The notes: generated by a model not told the origin, from the sequence alone. A DNA stretch of 64,000 nucleotides from Salegentibacter sp. 24 (GCF_004362395.1 NZ_SNWE01000001.1:124001-188000), one strand, 5' to 3'; shown: positions 45,564-55,131, counted from the stretch's first letter. Program-made: numbers and translations.

Positions 45564-46913
45564 ATGACAAAAATTCTTATAGTTGAAGATGACGTTCCTT
45601 TCGGAACCATGCTAAAAACTTTTCTAATCAAGCGCGACTATATGGTTGAATTGGTTTTTTCGGGAGCAGAAGCATTTAGAAAATTAAAGGAAAACACTTT
45701 TAATCTAATTCTTTCCGATGTAAGATTGCCTGACACCAGTGGGTTAGATATACTAAAAGAGGTCAAAGCTGAAAATGCCCAAACCCAGGTGATTATTATG
45801 ACAAGTTATGCTGAAATTAGTATGGCTGTAGAGGCCATGAAAAACGGTGCTTTCGATTATGTGTCTAAACCATTTAGACCAGAATCTATCTTGCAAACTA
45901 TAGAAAATGCTTTAACCCATACCAAAGTCCAACCTACACCGGAAAAAGTTGAAAAATCCCAGAAATCTACTTCAAAACAAGAGACAGATTTTGTAAAAGG
46001 AGTGAGTGAGGCCGCGATAAAACTTAATGATTATATCGAACTTGTGGCACCTACAAATATGTCTGTATTAATAATGGGTGAAAGTGGCACAGGAAAAGAA
46101 CAGGTCGCTAAAAGTATCCATAAGCAAAGTAAGCGCACCGGGGCACCTTTCATAGCTGTAGATTGTGGTGCTATTCCTAGAGAATTGGCTTCCAGTGAAT
46201 TCTTTGGGCATTTAAAGGGTTCATTTACGGGTGCAATAAACGACAAAACCGGGCATTTTGAAGCCGCTAATGGTGGGACTCTTTTTCTGGATGAGATTGG
46301 GAACCTAAGTTATGAACTTCAGGTGCAATTATTGCGAGCCCTCCAGGAAAGAAAAATTAAGCCTGTAGGAAGTAATAATGAAATTTACGTAGACATTCGG
46401 GTGATTACAGCTACCAATGAAGATCTTACACAGGCGGTAAAGGATGGAGAGTTCAGAGAAGATTTATACCATCGTCTCAATGAATTTTCAATTAAAGTCC
46501 CTGCTTTAAAAGAACGAAAAGAGGATCTAATGCTTTTTGCAGAATATTTTTTGGATGAAGCCAATGCGGAACTTGAAAAAAATGTGATAGGTTTTACAGA
46601 AAGTGCTATTGAAGCTTTCAAGAAATATAATTGGCCTGGAAATCTTAGGGAATTAAAAAATATGATAAAGCGCGCAGTATTACTTACTCAGGAGGAGATG
46701 ATTCCCCTAAAAGTACTGCCCCATGAAATCGCTACAGCTTCTGAATCCAATCCTGACATTGCTTATGGTTTGTTTAAAAATAAAAATGAGGAGCAACTTA
46801 TTTTGGACGCCCTGGAAAAGTCTGGTGGTAATAAAAGCAAAGCAGCGCGATTACTCTCTATTGATCGTAAAACTCTTTACAATAAGCTCAAACAATATGA
46901 CATTAAACTTTAG
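45564..46913 (+). CDS. Sigma-54-dependent response regulator (NtrC family)
   Basis: 449 residues. Receiver domain with Asp52 (LSDVRLP), AAA+ domain with Walker A GESGTGKE (172-179), the sigma-54 contact loop GSFTGA (219-224, a variant of GAFTGA), Walker B TLFLDEIG, and a C-terminal Fis-type HTH (NKSKAARLLSIDRKTLYNKLKQY). Activates RpoN promoters. It converges on and overlaps by 11 bp the hybrid kinase gene, its likely partner. Confidence 0.95.
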   Translation: MTKILIVEDDVPFGTMLKTFLIKRDYMVELVFSGAEAFRKLKENTFNLILSDVRLPDTSGLDILKEVKAENAQTQVIIMTSYAEISMAVEAMKNGAFDYVSKPFRPESILQTIENALTHTKVQPTPEKVEKSQKSTSKQETDFVKGVSEAAIKLNDYIELVAPTNMSVLIMGESGTGKEQVAKSIHKQSKRTGAPFIAVDCGAIPRELASSEFFGHLKGSFTGAINDKTGHFEAANGGTLFLDEIGNLSYELQVQLLRALQERKIKPVGSNNEIYVDIRVITATNEDLTQAVKDGEFREDLYHRLNEFSIKVPALKERKEDLMLFAEYFLDEANAELEKNVIGFTESAIEAFKKYNWPGNLRELKNMIKRAVLLTQEEMIPLKVLPHEIATASESNPDIAYGLFKNKNEEQLILDALEKSGGNKSKAARLLSIDRKTLYNKLKQYDIKL

Positions 46914-49320
46914 CTTCTTGTTCGAGTTCTTTCATTAAGTTTAAAATATCAGCCTTTAATTGCTGAAATTCTTCTTCCGAGAAAACTTCATATTGCTCCA
47001 GTTTCTCAAACTGTTTAGCCTGGTGTACGGCATTTATTTGTTTCAACATGGGAACCATTTTATGAGCCAAGCGACCTACCTCCTTTGTATCATTATTCTT
47101 TCGTGCTAAAGTTATCAGGTCAATTTGTGATCTAGAACTTTGAATAAAGGCTTTTAAGATGGTTTGTACCGCTTTTTGATCACCTGCCGAAAAATCATAA
47201 ATATCCTGTAGATCGTAATTACTGTTTTTTGAATGCTGATGGTTGCTATTTAATTTTTCCTTAAGGTCCAGCTTAAATATTTCAGCAATACTTTGTTGAA
47301 GTTTTCCAGGTTTGTATGGTTTTAGCAGGCTTTTGTTGAAGCCTGCAAGTTTATAAGTTTCAGCATCAACATCTGTTCTCCCCGATAAAGCAATCACCGG
47401 TAATATTTCGATTTTATATTTTTTCCTAATATTCTTAATAAGGTCAAAACCATCCATTTTAGGCATTTGAATATCGGTTAAAACCAGGGAATACTTGTTC
47501 GTTTCAAGCTTATTCAGTGCTTCTTTACCGTTTAAAGCGGTGTCGCATTTCATTCCCATAGATTTTAATAATTCCCGAGTGAGAGAAAGCTGTGAAGGCT
47601 CATCATCTACAATAAGACCTATTTTTCCAGTGAGGTCGGGTAATTCCTGGGTGACAGGTGGTTCGGGGGTTTTTGCTTCCTCAGTGGTTAATTTTCTTAC
47701 AGGCAGGAAAACAGTAAATTCACTTCCTTCTCCCTGTTTGCTTTTTAGCTTTAATTCGCCCTTGAGTAATTCAGTTAAACTTTTGGTAATTGTAAGTCCA
47801 AGCCCGGTGCCGCCGTAAGCTTTTTCGATTTTACTGTTTTCCTGAGAAAATTCTTCAAAGATCTCTTCTTGTTTTTCCTCAGAAATTCCAATTCCACTAT
47901 CTTTAACTGAAATAACAAGACAATAACTGTCTTCTATTTCTTTTTTAAGATGAATGTTCACCCTGATTTCGCCTTGATGAGTGAATTTACAGGCATTGGT
48001 AATTAAGTTCGCAATAATCTGCTTTATGCGAAAAGGGTCGCTCATCACCTGAGTATCGGTTTCTTCCGAGGCTTCAAAAATGACTCGCACATTTTCATTT
48101 TTGGTTGCGGGTAAAGCATTATAGACAGTATCCTTTATAAGTTTGACCGGGTTAAAAGGTAATTTTTCGACTGTCATTTTTCCAGCTTCCAATTTAGAAA
48201 GATCTAATAAATCGTTCACCAAATGCAGTATAAAATGAGACGATTTTTTAACCTGTTCCATATAATGGGATTGCTTGGTATTCAAGGAAGATTTTTCAAT
48301 TAGTTCAGTATATCCAATAAGTGTATTGAGTGGAGATCGCAAATCGTGTGTAATAGCCGTCATAAATTGCTCCCGTCTTTTCAGAAGAGTTTCGGCGAAA
48401 TCCTTGGCTTCTTCTAACTGCCTCCGGTACTTTTGACTTCTAGTGATATCCTTTATAATAAAAATAAGCGATAACAATATGATTAGAAAACTTACGATTC
48501 CCGCAATTAGGAAAATTTGTGCACTTTCTTTAATCATATTTTGGGAGATTTGCGCACGAACAACCGATGCTTCCCGTTCTTCTAATTCAACCTTCCCTAG
48601 CAAGCGTCTTAATTGCTGGTTAATAATCATATCATTTTCTAGGAATTCCTGTTCCTTCTTGTCTACAGTATTTTGAAACCGTCGGCTAGCTATTTCAAGT
48701 TCGCTTAATACATTTCTAACAGATCCAATTAGAGAATCGGCGGTGCGATTAGAAAGTTTTTCCGCATTGTCTTTCCTTGAATACTCCAGCCACTGAATTA
48801 ATAGTCTGCGTTGATGCGGTTCTAAATTTGAGAAACGTTGTCGGTAATTATAATCTCCAAATGAGGGATCAATCTTCTTAAGTTCATCTAATACCTGGGA
48901 ATAATAATTTTGATTGCGTTGTTGTTCTCTCAATTCATAAAGCTCAAGTAGGTTGGTAGATTTTTCAGAAAGCAATTCTGCAATACTGTCCAGTTCCTTT
49001 TTCATAGACCTGTCTGCGTAACCGGTTTTTAAAGTTTGAATATCAAGCTGAATACTATCTATCTGGTTCTGATATTTAACCATATCAGCTTCATTGCCGG
49101 TTTGAATGAGTTGGCGGCTTAAATTTTCTGTTTCATAGAGACCAGTGGTAATGTCGCTAAGCCTGAAAAGTTGTTCGTTATTGTTATCATTATTTTCAGA
49201 AATTTGACTAAAAGCCACTACTTGTTTCCATACAAACCATACGGCAATAGCCGCTAGTGCAGCTATCAAAAGATATCCACCAATTACCTTATAAGTTATA
49301 GACCGCTTTGGATTTTGCAT
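46903..49320 (-). CDS. Hybrid sensor histidine kinase with receiver and Hpt domains
   Basis: 805 residues. TM1 ~12-32, a helical periplasmic sensor ~35-265, TM2 ~269-289, HisKA with His325 (ITHDLRSPLNT), HATPase_c with N and G boxes (NLITNACKFTH, DSGIGIS, GGTGLGLT), a receiver with Asp616 (LTDIQMP) and an Hpt with His753 (LAHKMVP). The architecture supports an in-protein His-Asp-His relay ending on a separate regulator, most simply the convergent sigma-54 activator. The signal is unknown. Confidence 0.94.
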   Translation of the reverse strand: MQNPKRSITYKVIGGYLLIAALAAIAVWFVWKQVVAFSQISENNDNNNEQLFRLSDITTGLYETENLSRQLIQTGNEADMVKYQNQIDSIQLDIQTLKTGYADRSMKKELDSIAELLSEKSTNLLELYELREQQRNQNYYSQVLDELKKIDPSFGDYNYRQRFSNLEPHQRRLLIQWLEYSRKDNAEKLSNRTADSLIGSVRNVLSELEIASRRFQNTVDKKEQEFLENDMIINQQLRRLLGKVELEEREASVVRAQISQNMIKESAQIFLIAGIVSFLIILLSLIFIIKDITRSQKYRRQLEEAKDFAETLLKRREQFMTAITHDLRSPLNTLIGYTELIEKSSLNTKQSHYMEQVKKSSHFILHLVNDLLDLSKLEAGKMTVEKLPFNPVKLIKDTVYNALPATKNENVRVIFEASEETDTQVMSDPFRIKQIIANLITNACKFTHQGEIRVNIHLKKEIEDSYCLVISVKDSGIGISEEKQEEIFEEFSQENSKIEKAYGGTGLGLTITKSLTELLKGELKLKSKQGEGSEFTVFLPVRKLTTEEAKTPEPPVTQELPDLTGKIGLIVDDEPSQLSLTRELLKSMGMKCDTALNGKEALNKLETNKYSLVLTDIQMPKMDGFDLIKNIRKKYKIEILPVIALSGRTDVDAETYKLAGFNKSLLKPYKPGKLQQSIAEIFKLDLKEKLNSNHQHSKNSNYDLQDIYDFSAGDQKAVQTILKAFIQSSRSQIDLITLARKNNDTKEVGRLAHKMVPMLKQINAVHQAKQFEKLEQYEVFSEEEFQQLKADILNLMKELEQEAKV

Positions 49321-49393
49321 AGATTAATTGTTACCAAAATTACACCATTTAAACGAAATCAAATAAAATTATGGAATTTCAATAAAAGCGTTA

Positions 49394-49401
49394 TACATTT
49401 G
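49394..49401 (+). promoter_or_regulatory. Promoter -7 box ahead of the TPP riboswitch
   Basis: TACATTTG (TAnnTTTG) lies 11 bp upstream of the first riboswitch bases, placing the transcription start right at the riboswitch 5' end. Confidence 0.6.
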
Positions 49402-49411
49402 CATCAATCTC

Positions 49412-49484
49412 AAAGGGGTGCCGCTTGAATGTGGCTGAGATCATACCCAACGAACCTGGGCAGGTAATGCTGCCAAGGGACATG
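49412..49484 (+). promoter_or_regulatory. TPP riboswitch (thi-box)
   Basis: The conserved TPP aptamer cores are all present in order: GGGGTGCC (49415-49422), GGCTGAGATCATACCC (from 49433), CGAACCTGGGCAGGTAATGC (49451-49470), TGCCAAGGGA (to 49480). This is the pyrimidine-sensor and pyrophosphate-sensor arrangement of the THI element. It lies 5' of the TonB receptor gene on the plus strand. Confidence 0.95.
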
Positions 49485-49509
49485 TGCAAAAGCACAAACG
49501 TATGTTACT

Positions 49510-49555
49510 CCTGAAAATGCCAAAAACACCGGTGGGCAATTTCAGGATTTTTTTT
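49510..49555 (+). terminator. Riboswitch expression-platform terminator
   Basis: CCTGAAA-A-TGCC (49510-49521) pairs with GGCA-A-TTTCAGG (49535-49546), followed by A and eight T. It lies 25 bp after the aptamer and 59 bp before the receptor ATG, consistent with transcriptional attenuation when TPP is bound. Confidence 0.88.
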
Positions 49556-49613
49556 ATCTAATTTTTAACCGAAGAATAATAGCCCCTTTTATTCGTAAAC
49601 CAATATATTACGA

Positions 49614-51995
49614 ATGAAATCTTTATTATTTTTTACCGGCCTCTGCTTTATTTCATTGCAAACCTTAGCGCAAACTCACATCTTACAGGGAAGAGTTACC
49701 CGTGGAGAAAATCCGGTAGAAGGCGTGGCTGTTTATGCCGTAGAATCAGGGGAGGGAACAACTACTGATGAAAAAGGATGGTACACCCTCAAACTTGTTG
49801 AAGGGGAACATAAACTCGTATTTTCCTATGGAAATCAAAAGAGTTTAAGTGTAAAGCTTTATCAGGATAAAACATTAAATGTAGACCTTGCTGATGCCGA
49901 GGAAGTACTTGATGAAGTTTTTCTCTCTTCGGTGAGGGTAACGGAGCTATCACCCATTACTTATAGCAACCTGAGCAATGAGGAAATTGAGGATCGTAAT
50001 CTGGGTCAGGATATTCCAGTGCTAATGAGTTATATGCCAAACGTTGTGACCACAAGTGACGCGGGTGCAGGTGTTGGTTACACGGGGATTAGGGTAAGAG
50101 GATCCGGTCCATCGAGCACCAATGTTACCATTAATGGAATTCCCTATAACGATGCAGAAAGCCTTGGGACTTTCTGGGTCAATCTCGGAGATTTTGCATC
50201 TTCTGTAGAGAACCTCCAACTGCAGCGCGGGGTAGGGACTTCAACCAATGGGGCGGGAGCTTTTGGAGCCAGCCTGAATATTCTAACCGATGGGTATAGT
50301 AAAGAAGCCAATGCCGAAATAGCCAATAGTGTAGGCTCTTATAATACTTATAAACACACCATAAAATTCAGTACCGGACTCATAGAGGATCACTGGGAAT
50401 TTGCCGGTCGCGCTTCGAAGATAAAAAGTGATGGCTATATTGATCGCGCCAGTAGTGATCTGAAATCTTACTTTCTCCAAGGAACTTATGTGGATGAGAA
50501 TACATTAATTAAAGCGATTACTTTTGGAGGAAGCGAAACTACTTATCAGGCCTGGTACGGCATAGATTCTACAACTTTGGCTAATGACCGAACTTATAAT
50601 CCCGCAGGAGTTTATACCGATGAGGAAGGAAACACAAGATTTTACGAAAACCAGACCGATAATTACAAACAAGACCATTATCAATTATTGTGGAATCAAA
50701 AATATAATAAGAACTGGTCTTCAAATCTCGCTTTTCACTACACATACGGTCGCGGATATTATGAGGAATATGAGGAAGATGCGGTTTTAAATGAATTCGG
50801 ACTTGAAAATTTCCTGGCCAAGGGGGAAGAAATTACAACCTCAGACCTGGTAGGAACGAAATGGTTGGATAACCATTTCTACGGCAGCGTCTTTAGTCTG
50901 AATTATCAGGATACAAATTGGGATATAATTTTTGGGGGTGGATGGAATCGCTATATCGGCGATCACTTCGGAGAAGTTATATATACGCGTTTTGCCAGGA
51001 ATAACGATCCTTACCAACCTTATTATGAAAATACTGGTTTTAAAACCGATTTTAATCTCTATGGAAAAGCTACTTATGCGATTTCAGAACAAATCGCTGC
51101 TTATTTAGACTTGCAGGTAAGAACAATAGATTATGAAACAGAAGGAATTTTAGCTGAAGGAAACGAATTTTTGGTTGACGATCAATTTACTTTCTTTAAT
51201 CCAAAAGCCGGATTAACCTATGCACCTAATAATCAAAATCACTTCTATTTTTCTTATGCTCGTGCCAATCGTGAGCCTAGACGAAGTGATTACGAAAACG
51301 GTAATCCAGAGCACGAAGAATTGAATGATTTTGAAATGGGATGGAGGTTAAGTAAACCTTCACTTCAGTTAAATACCAATATATATTATATGGATTATCA
51401 AAACCAGCTGGTATTAACCGGCGGTATAGATGATGTTGGCGCTTTTATCCGCGAAAACAGTGGAAATAGTTATCGTTTAGGTTTGGAAATAGATGCGGTA
51501 ATCAGACTTTCAGAAAAATTTTATATTCGACCAAATTTTGCGATAAGCCGAAACAAAAACGTCGGTTTTGTTTCAACCCGGAATGGTGAGCTGGTTAATT
51601 TTGGCAATACTGATATCTCTTTCTCACCCTCCCTAGTAGGTGGAAACCGAATCACCTACCTGCCATTAAACGGATTGGAGTTAAGTTTGCTCTCAAAATA
51701 TGTAGGTGAGCAATACATGAGTAATATTGAAGCTGAAACTTCCAAGCTTGAGGCCTATTTTGTGAACGATTTTAATATTCAATATTCGTGGAAAAATGCC
51801 CCTCTATTCAAAGAAGTTGTTTTTACAGGTCTTGTGAATAATATTTTTGGAGAAGAATATGTATCAAATGGATACTATTACACTTTTAATATAGAAAATC
51901 TGGAAAATCCAAATGGTGTACAAACCTTGGATGGTGCAGGGTATTATCCCCAGGCTACCACCAATTTTTTAGCCGGAATCACTTTGAAGTTTTAA
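49614..51995 (+). CDS. TonB-dependent receptor, predicted thiamine (TPP-regulated) outer-membrane transporter
   Basis: 793 residues. Signal peptide (MKSLLFFTGLCFISLQTLAQ), CarboxypepD_reg-like beta-sandwich (~22-98, GVAVYAVESGEGTTTDEKGWYTLKL), plug (~110-225 with GVGYTGIRVRGSG and LQRGVGTSTNGAGAFGASLNI) and a 22-strand barrel ending in Phe (LAGITLKF). TPP-riboswitch control points to thiamine or a precursor as substrate, as proposed for the Bacteroidota OMR1 receptors. Monocistronic; energy comes from TonB. Confidence 0.92.
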   Translation: MKSLLFFTGLCFISLQTLAQTHILQGRVTRGENPVEGVAVYAVESGEGTTTDEKGWYTLKLVEGEHKLVFSYGNQKSLSVKLYQDKTLNVDLADAEEVLDEVFLSSVRVTELSPITYSNLSNEEIEDRNLGQDIPVLMSYMPNVVTTSDAGAGVGYTGIRVRGSGPSSTNVTINGIPYNDAESLGTFWVNLGDFASSVENLQLQRGVGTSTNGAGAFGASLNILTDGYSKEANAEIANSVGSYNTYKHTIKFSTGLIEDHWEFAGRASKIKSDGYIDRASSDLKSYFLQGTYVDENTLIKAITFGGSETTYQAWYGIDSTTLANDRTYNPAGVYTDEEGNTRFYENQTDNYKQDHYQLLWNQKYNKNWSSNLAFHYTYGRGYYEEYEEDAVLNEFGLENFLAKGEEITTSDLVGTKWLDNHFYGSVFSLNYQDTNWDIIFGGGWNRYIGDHFGEVIYTRFARNNDPYQPYYENTGFKTDFNLYGKATYAISEQIAAYLDLQVRTIDYETEGILAEGNEFLVDDQFTFFNPKAGLTYAPNNQNHFYFSYARANREPRRSDYENGNPEHEELNDFEMGWRLSKPSLQLNTNIYYMDYQNQLVLTGGIDDVGAFIRENSGNSYRLGLEIDAVIRLSEKFYIRPNFAISRNKNVGFVSTRNGELVNFGNTDISFSPSLVGGNRITYLPLNGLELSLLSKYVGEQYMSNIEAETSKLEAYFVNDFNIQYSWKNAPLFKEVVFTGLVNNIFGEEYVSNGYYYTFNIENLENPNGVQTLDGAGYYPQATTNFLAGITLKF

Positions 51996-52048
51996 TTTGT
52001 TTGTCGCCTTTCTCCTCCTTATTATTTTAAAACGGGGGAGGAAGGTTT

Positions 52049-52480
52049 TTAATTATAAACTTCAATAATATTACCACGGGCTTCAATTCGGTAAGGTTTC
52101 ATCGCATATTGACCTTCACCTTCCATCAATTCGCCTGTAATTATATTATAAGAATTTGCATCTTCACAATTACAATGGGCAATGATTCCTTCAACTTCCA
52201 TTGAAGAACAATTGCTTGGTGGGTGATTAGGGTCGCTTAATTCAAAAGCAGTGTATTGCGAATTATTGATATTGTAGACAACCACGCCTTTTATACCTTC
52301 ATTATAAGTCACATAGCTATTTCCAGGAAATTGAAGATCGTTGTACTCGGGGAAATCGAGGTTGAGTTGCATTCTGAAATTCAGATCTATGAGGTTAGGA
52401 TTATTGACTTTATTAATATCATTGGGGGAACAGGCGGTAAAAAATGCTAAAAATAAAAGTAAAAAGAGAGTTTTTTTCAT
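52049..52480 (-). CDS. Lipoprotein with degenerate Rieske-like domain
   Basis: 143 residues from the ATG at 52480 (frame open to 52522, but the lipoprotein signal MKKTLFLLLFLAFFTAC begins at Met 15 of that frame). Cys17 is the lipidation site. The C-terminal half resembles the Rieske fold second loop: AHCNCEDANSYNIITGELMEGEG...YRIEARGNIIEV, but the CxH/CxxH ligands are not intact: His86, Cys91, Cys103 and Cys105 are what remain. A cluster is doubtful. Convergent with the TonB receptor, divergent from greA. Confidence 0.65.
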   Translation of the reverse strand: MKKTLFLLLFLAFFTACSPNDINKVNNPNLIDLNFRMQLNLDFPEYNDLQFPGNSYVTYNEGIKGVVVYNINNSQYTAFELSDPNHPPSNCSSMEVEGIIAHCNCEDANSYNIITGELMEGEGQYAMKPYRIEARGNIIEVYN

Positions 52481-52512
52481 AAAATCAGCAATTTTTTCAC
52501 TAAATAATATTA

Positions 52513-52543
52513 TTGTTTTCAAGGTGTAAATTTATTATATTTG
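52513..52543 (+). promoter_or_regulatory. Promoter of greA
   Basis: TTG (52513-52515), 20-bp spacer, TATATTTG (52536-52543), 56 bp before the greA ATG. Confidence 0.65.
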
Positions 52544-52599
52544 TTAAACAAATCCCGTCGTGCTATGGGATTTTTTCTATTTATATAAACGATGAAGTT

Positions 52600-53076
52600 A
52601 TGAGCAAAGTATCTTATTATACTGAAGAGGGGCTAAAAAAATTGAGGGATGAACTAAATCAACTACGAGATGTAGAACGGCCAAAGGCTTCTGAAGCTAT
52701 TGCCGAGGCCCGTGATAAAGGAGATTTAAGTGAGAATGCAGAGTATGATGCCGCGAAGGAAGCACAGGGACTTTTAGAAATGAAAATTTCCAAATTGGAA
52801 GAAGTGGTTGCCAACGCAAGGATAATAGACGAATCTCAACTAGATACTTCAAAAGTACTTGTACATTCCCATGTTAAAATAAGGAACCAGACCAATGGTG
52901 CTGAAGTTAAATACAAACTGGTGGCCCAAAGTGAAGCCGATTTAAAATCAGGAAAAATATCCGTAGATTCTCCAATTGGTAAAGGTTTGTTGGGTAAAAA
53001 AGTTGGTGATACAGCCCAAATTGATGTGCCTAACGGAACTATGAAATTTGAAATACTGGAGATCTGGCGAGAGTAA
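52600..53076 (+). CDS. greA: Transcription elongation factor GreA
   Basis: 158 residues from the ATG at 52600 (the frame opens earlier at 52513 but the extra residues lie over the promoter). N-terminal coiled coil (YYTEEGLKKLRDELNQLRD, DLSENAEYDAAKEAQG carrying the acidic tip) and C-terminal FKBP-like domain (SPIGKGLLGKKVGDTAQIDVPNG). Rescues backtracked RNA polymerase. It precedes the HIT gene. Confidence 0.97.
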   Translation: MSKVSYYTEEGLKKLRDELNQLRDVERPKASEAIAEARDKGDLSENAEYDAAKEAQGLLEMKISKLEEVVANARIIDESQLDTSKVLVHSHVKIRNQTNGAEVKYKLVAQSEADLKSGKISVDSPIGKGLLGKKVGDTAQIDVPNGTMKFEILEIWRE

Positions 53077-53180
53077 GTTTTCGGTTTTTAACAGTTTCTA
53101 AAATCCTTTTCCAATACCTTTAACTAAGGTTTTATGAAAAGGATTTTATATTTAAGACACTAACCAATTCAAAAAATATT

Positions 53181-53570
53181 ATGGCCAGTTTATTTACTAA
53201 AATAGTAAGAGGAGAAGTTCCTGCCTACAAAATTGCAGAAGACAGTCAGTTTTTAGCTTTCTTGGACGTGAATCCCAATGCAAAAGGACACACCCTCTGT
53301 ATTCCGAAAAAGGAAGTGAATAAAATCTTTGATCTGGAAGAGGAAATTTACCAGGAGTTAATGCGTTTTTCACGAAAAGTAGCTATTGCTTTAGAAAAAA
53401 CTATAGACTGTAAGCGAGTGGGCATGGCCGTAGTAGGTCTCGAAGTTCCGCATGTTCATGTTCATTTGATTCCGCTTAATAGTATGAATGATATGGATTT
53501 CTCTAAAAGTGTGAAGATGCAGGATGAAGAGTTTGAAAAACTAGCAAAATCTATTCACGTAAATCTTTAA
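53181..53570 (+). CDS. HIT-family nucleotide hydrolase/transferase
   Basis: 129 residues. Histidine triad HVHVHLIPL (His91, His93, His95) and the N-terminal SLFTKIVRGEVPAYKIAED of Hint-type proteins. Likely an AMP-lysine/aminoacyl-AMP hydrolase. Overlaps the thioesterase gene by 1 bp (TAATG). Confidence 0.95.
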   Translation: MASLFTKIVRGEVPAYKIAEDSQFLAFLDVNPNAKGHTLCIPKKEVNKIFDLEEEIYQELMRFSRKVAIALEKTIDCKRVGMAVVGLEVPHVHVHLIPLNSMNDMDFSKSVKMQDEEFEKLAKSIHVNL

Positions 53571-53980
53571 TGAAGTTTGAAAATTATAAATTATCGCTTG
53601 AACTGAGAGTAGATTGGAGCGATCTTGACATGTATAAACACGTCAATAATATTTCGTTTATGCGTTATATGCAGTCTGGGCGAGTGAATTTCTGGGAAGC
53701 TTCAGGTATTTACAAAATGTATGAAGATACAGATAAAGGAACTATGCTGGTTTCTACCCATTGTGATTTTAAAAAATCACTTTATTACCCTGGAAAGGCC
53801 ATAGTGAAAACCAAACTCGAATTTATTAGAAATTCTAGCTTTGGTTTAAAACATCTTATTTTGAATGAAACCGATGAGATTTGCGCCGAAGGCATGGACG
53901 TAGTGGTTTGTTATGATTTTAGAAAAAACAATACGTTTAACATACCTGATGAATTGAGAAAGAAGCTTTCTCAATTTTAA
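53570..53980 (+). CDS. Acyl-CoA thioesterase-like hotdog protein
   Basis: 136 residues with a 4HBT hotdog fold: VDWSDLDMYKHVNNISFMRYMQSGRVNFW carries the catalytic Asp/His-Asn region. Likely hydrolyses acyl-CoA or acyl-ACP. It is coupled to the HIT gene and overlaps by 4 bp the end of the convergent kinase gene. Substrate unknown. Confidence 0.88.
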   Translation: MKFENYKLSLELRVDWSDLDMYKHVNNISFMRYMQSGRVNFWEASGIYKMYEDTDKGTMLVSTHCDFKKSLYYPGKAIVKTKLEFIRNSSFGLKHLILNETDEICAEGMDVVVCYDFRKNNTFNIPDELRKKLSQF

Positions 53981-55131
53981 ACCTTTCTTATAGAAATTTT
54001 GAAAGTTGTTCCTTTATTCAATTCGCTTTCAGCTACTTTAATTCTTCCATGGTGATAGCCTTCAATGATTCGTTTTGCTAAGGAGAGCCCCAAGCCCCAA
54101 CCACGTTTTTTAGTAGTATGGCCTGGTTCAAAAATTTGCCTGAATTTACTTTTGTCCAGGCCTTTCCCTGTATCTTTAATCAAGATATTTGCCCATTTTC
54201 GCTCTTCCTGAATTTCGATATGCAATTTTCCTTTTCCCCTCATGGCATCAATGGCATTTTTCACCAGATTCTCTATGGTCCAGCTGTAGAGCTGCTGGTT
54301 TAGCATTACCGGGATGTTAGCATTGGGCACCTCTATAGAGAATTCTATAAGTCGGGAACTTCTTGTTTTTAAGTAATCGAAACTATTTTGAGTGGCTTCA
54401 ATAATATTGGTTTTTTCTAAAATTGGCGACGAACCAATTTTGGAAAAGCGTTCGGTAATGGTTTCAAGACGGCTAATATCTTTTTCCATTTCCAGGATAT
54501 AAGACTTGTTCACGTTTTCCTGTTTCAGGATTTCTGTCCATCCAATTAGAGAAGACAAAGGAGTTCCAATTTGATGCGCGGTTTCTTTAGCCATCCCCGC
54601 CCAAAGTTTATTTTGTTCACTATTTTTTGTGGTTGTATAGAAAAAATAAACCACTCCAATAAAGAGAAAACCTATAAGAACTAGTCCAATAGGATAATAT
54701 TTTAAGCTGTTTAAGACAGGGGAGTTTCCGTAATATATATATTGTTTTTCTCCATTACCAAGGTTGATTATTATCGGTGCATTTTCTTCTTTTAGATTCG
54801 TAAGGAGTTGTTCCGCTTGAGTTTCGTTTTCTAATTTATCGGGGTCTATATTGGTGGTATAAGCGATCTCTCCTTCGGCATTAGTATGAATTATTGGTAT
54901 GGTAGTATTGTTGTTTAAAATTTCAAGAATCAAATCAAGATCGGCATCTACTGGTGGTGGGTCACGGTCTAAAGCTTCCTGAGCCTTTGCCCAAACACTC
55001 ATTTTAGCCCTTTCATCCTCTTTTAGGCGCTGAAAAAAAATACTGGTATTCCATAAAACCAGGCCTACTACTATAAAGCACGAAATAATAATAAACCAGC
55101 GATTAAAAGTACGTTCGTCTGTGAAGTTCAT
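53977..55131 (-). CDS. Membrane sensor histidine kinase
   Basis: 384 residues. TM1 ~12-32, a periplasmic loop ~33-145, TM2 ~146-166, a HisKA-like helix with His186 (ETAHQIGTPLSSLIGW) and a HATPase_c domain (NLVKNAIDAM, DTGKGLDKSKF, KRGWGLGLSLAKRI). There is no HAMP. No response regulator is adjacent; it stands alone, so its partner is elsewhere. Confidence 0.9.
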   Translation of the reverse strand: MNFTDERTFNRWFIIISCFIVVGLVLWNTSIFFQRLKEDERAKMSVWAKAQEALDRDPPPVDADLDLILEILNNNTTIPIIHTNAEGEIAYTTNIDPDKLENETQAEQLLTNLKEENAPIIINLGNGEKQYIYYGNSPVLNSLKYYPIGLVLIGFLFIGVVYFFYTTTKNSEQNKLWAGMAKETAHQIGTPLSSLIGWTEILKQENVNKSYILEMEKDISRLETITERFSKIGSSPILEKTNIIEATQNSFDYLKTRSSRLIEFSIEVPNANIPVMLNQQLYSWTIENLVKNAIDAMRGKGKLHIEIQEERKWANILIKDTGKGLDKSKFRQIFEPGHTTKKRGWGLGLSLAKRIIEGYHHGRIKVAESELNKGTTFKISIRKV

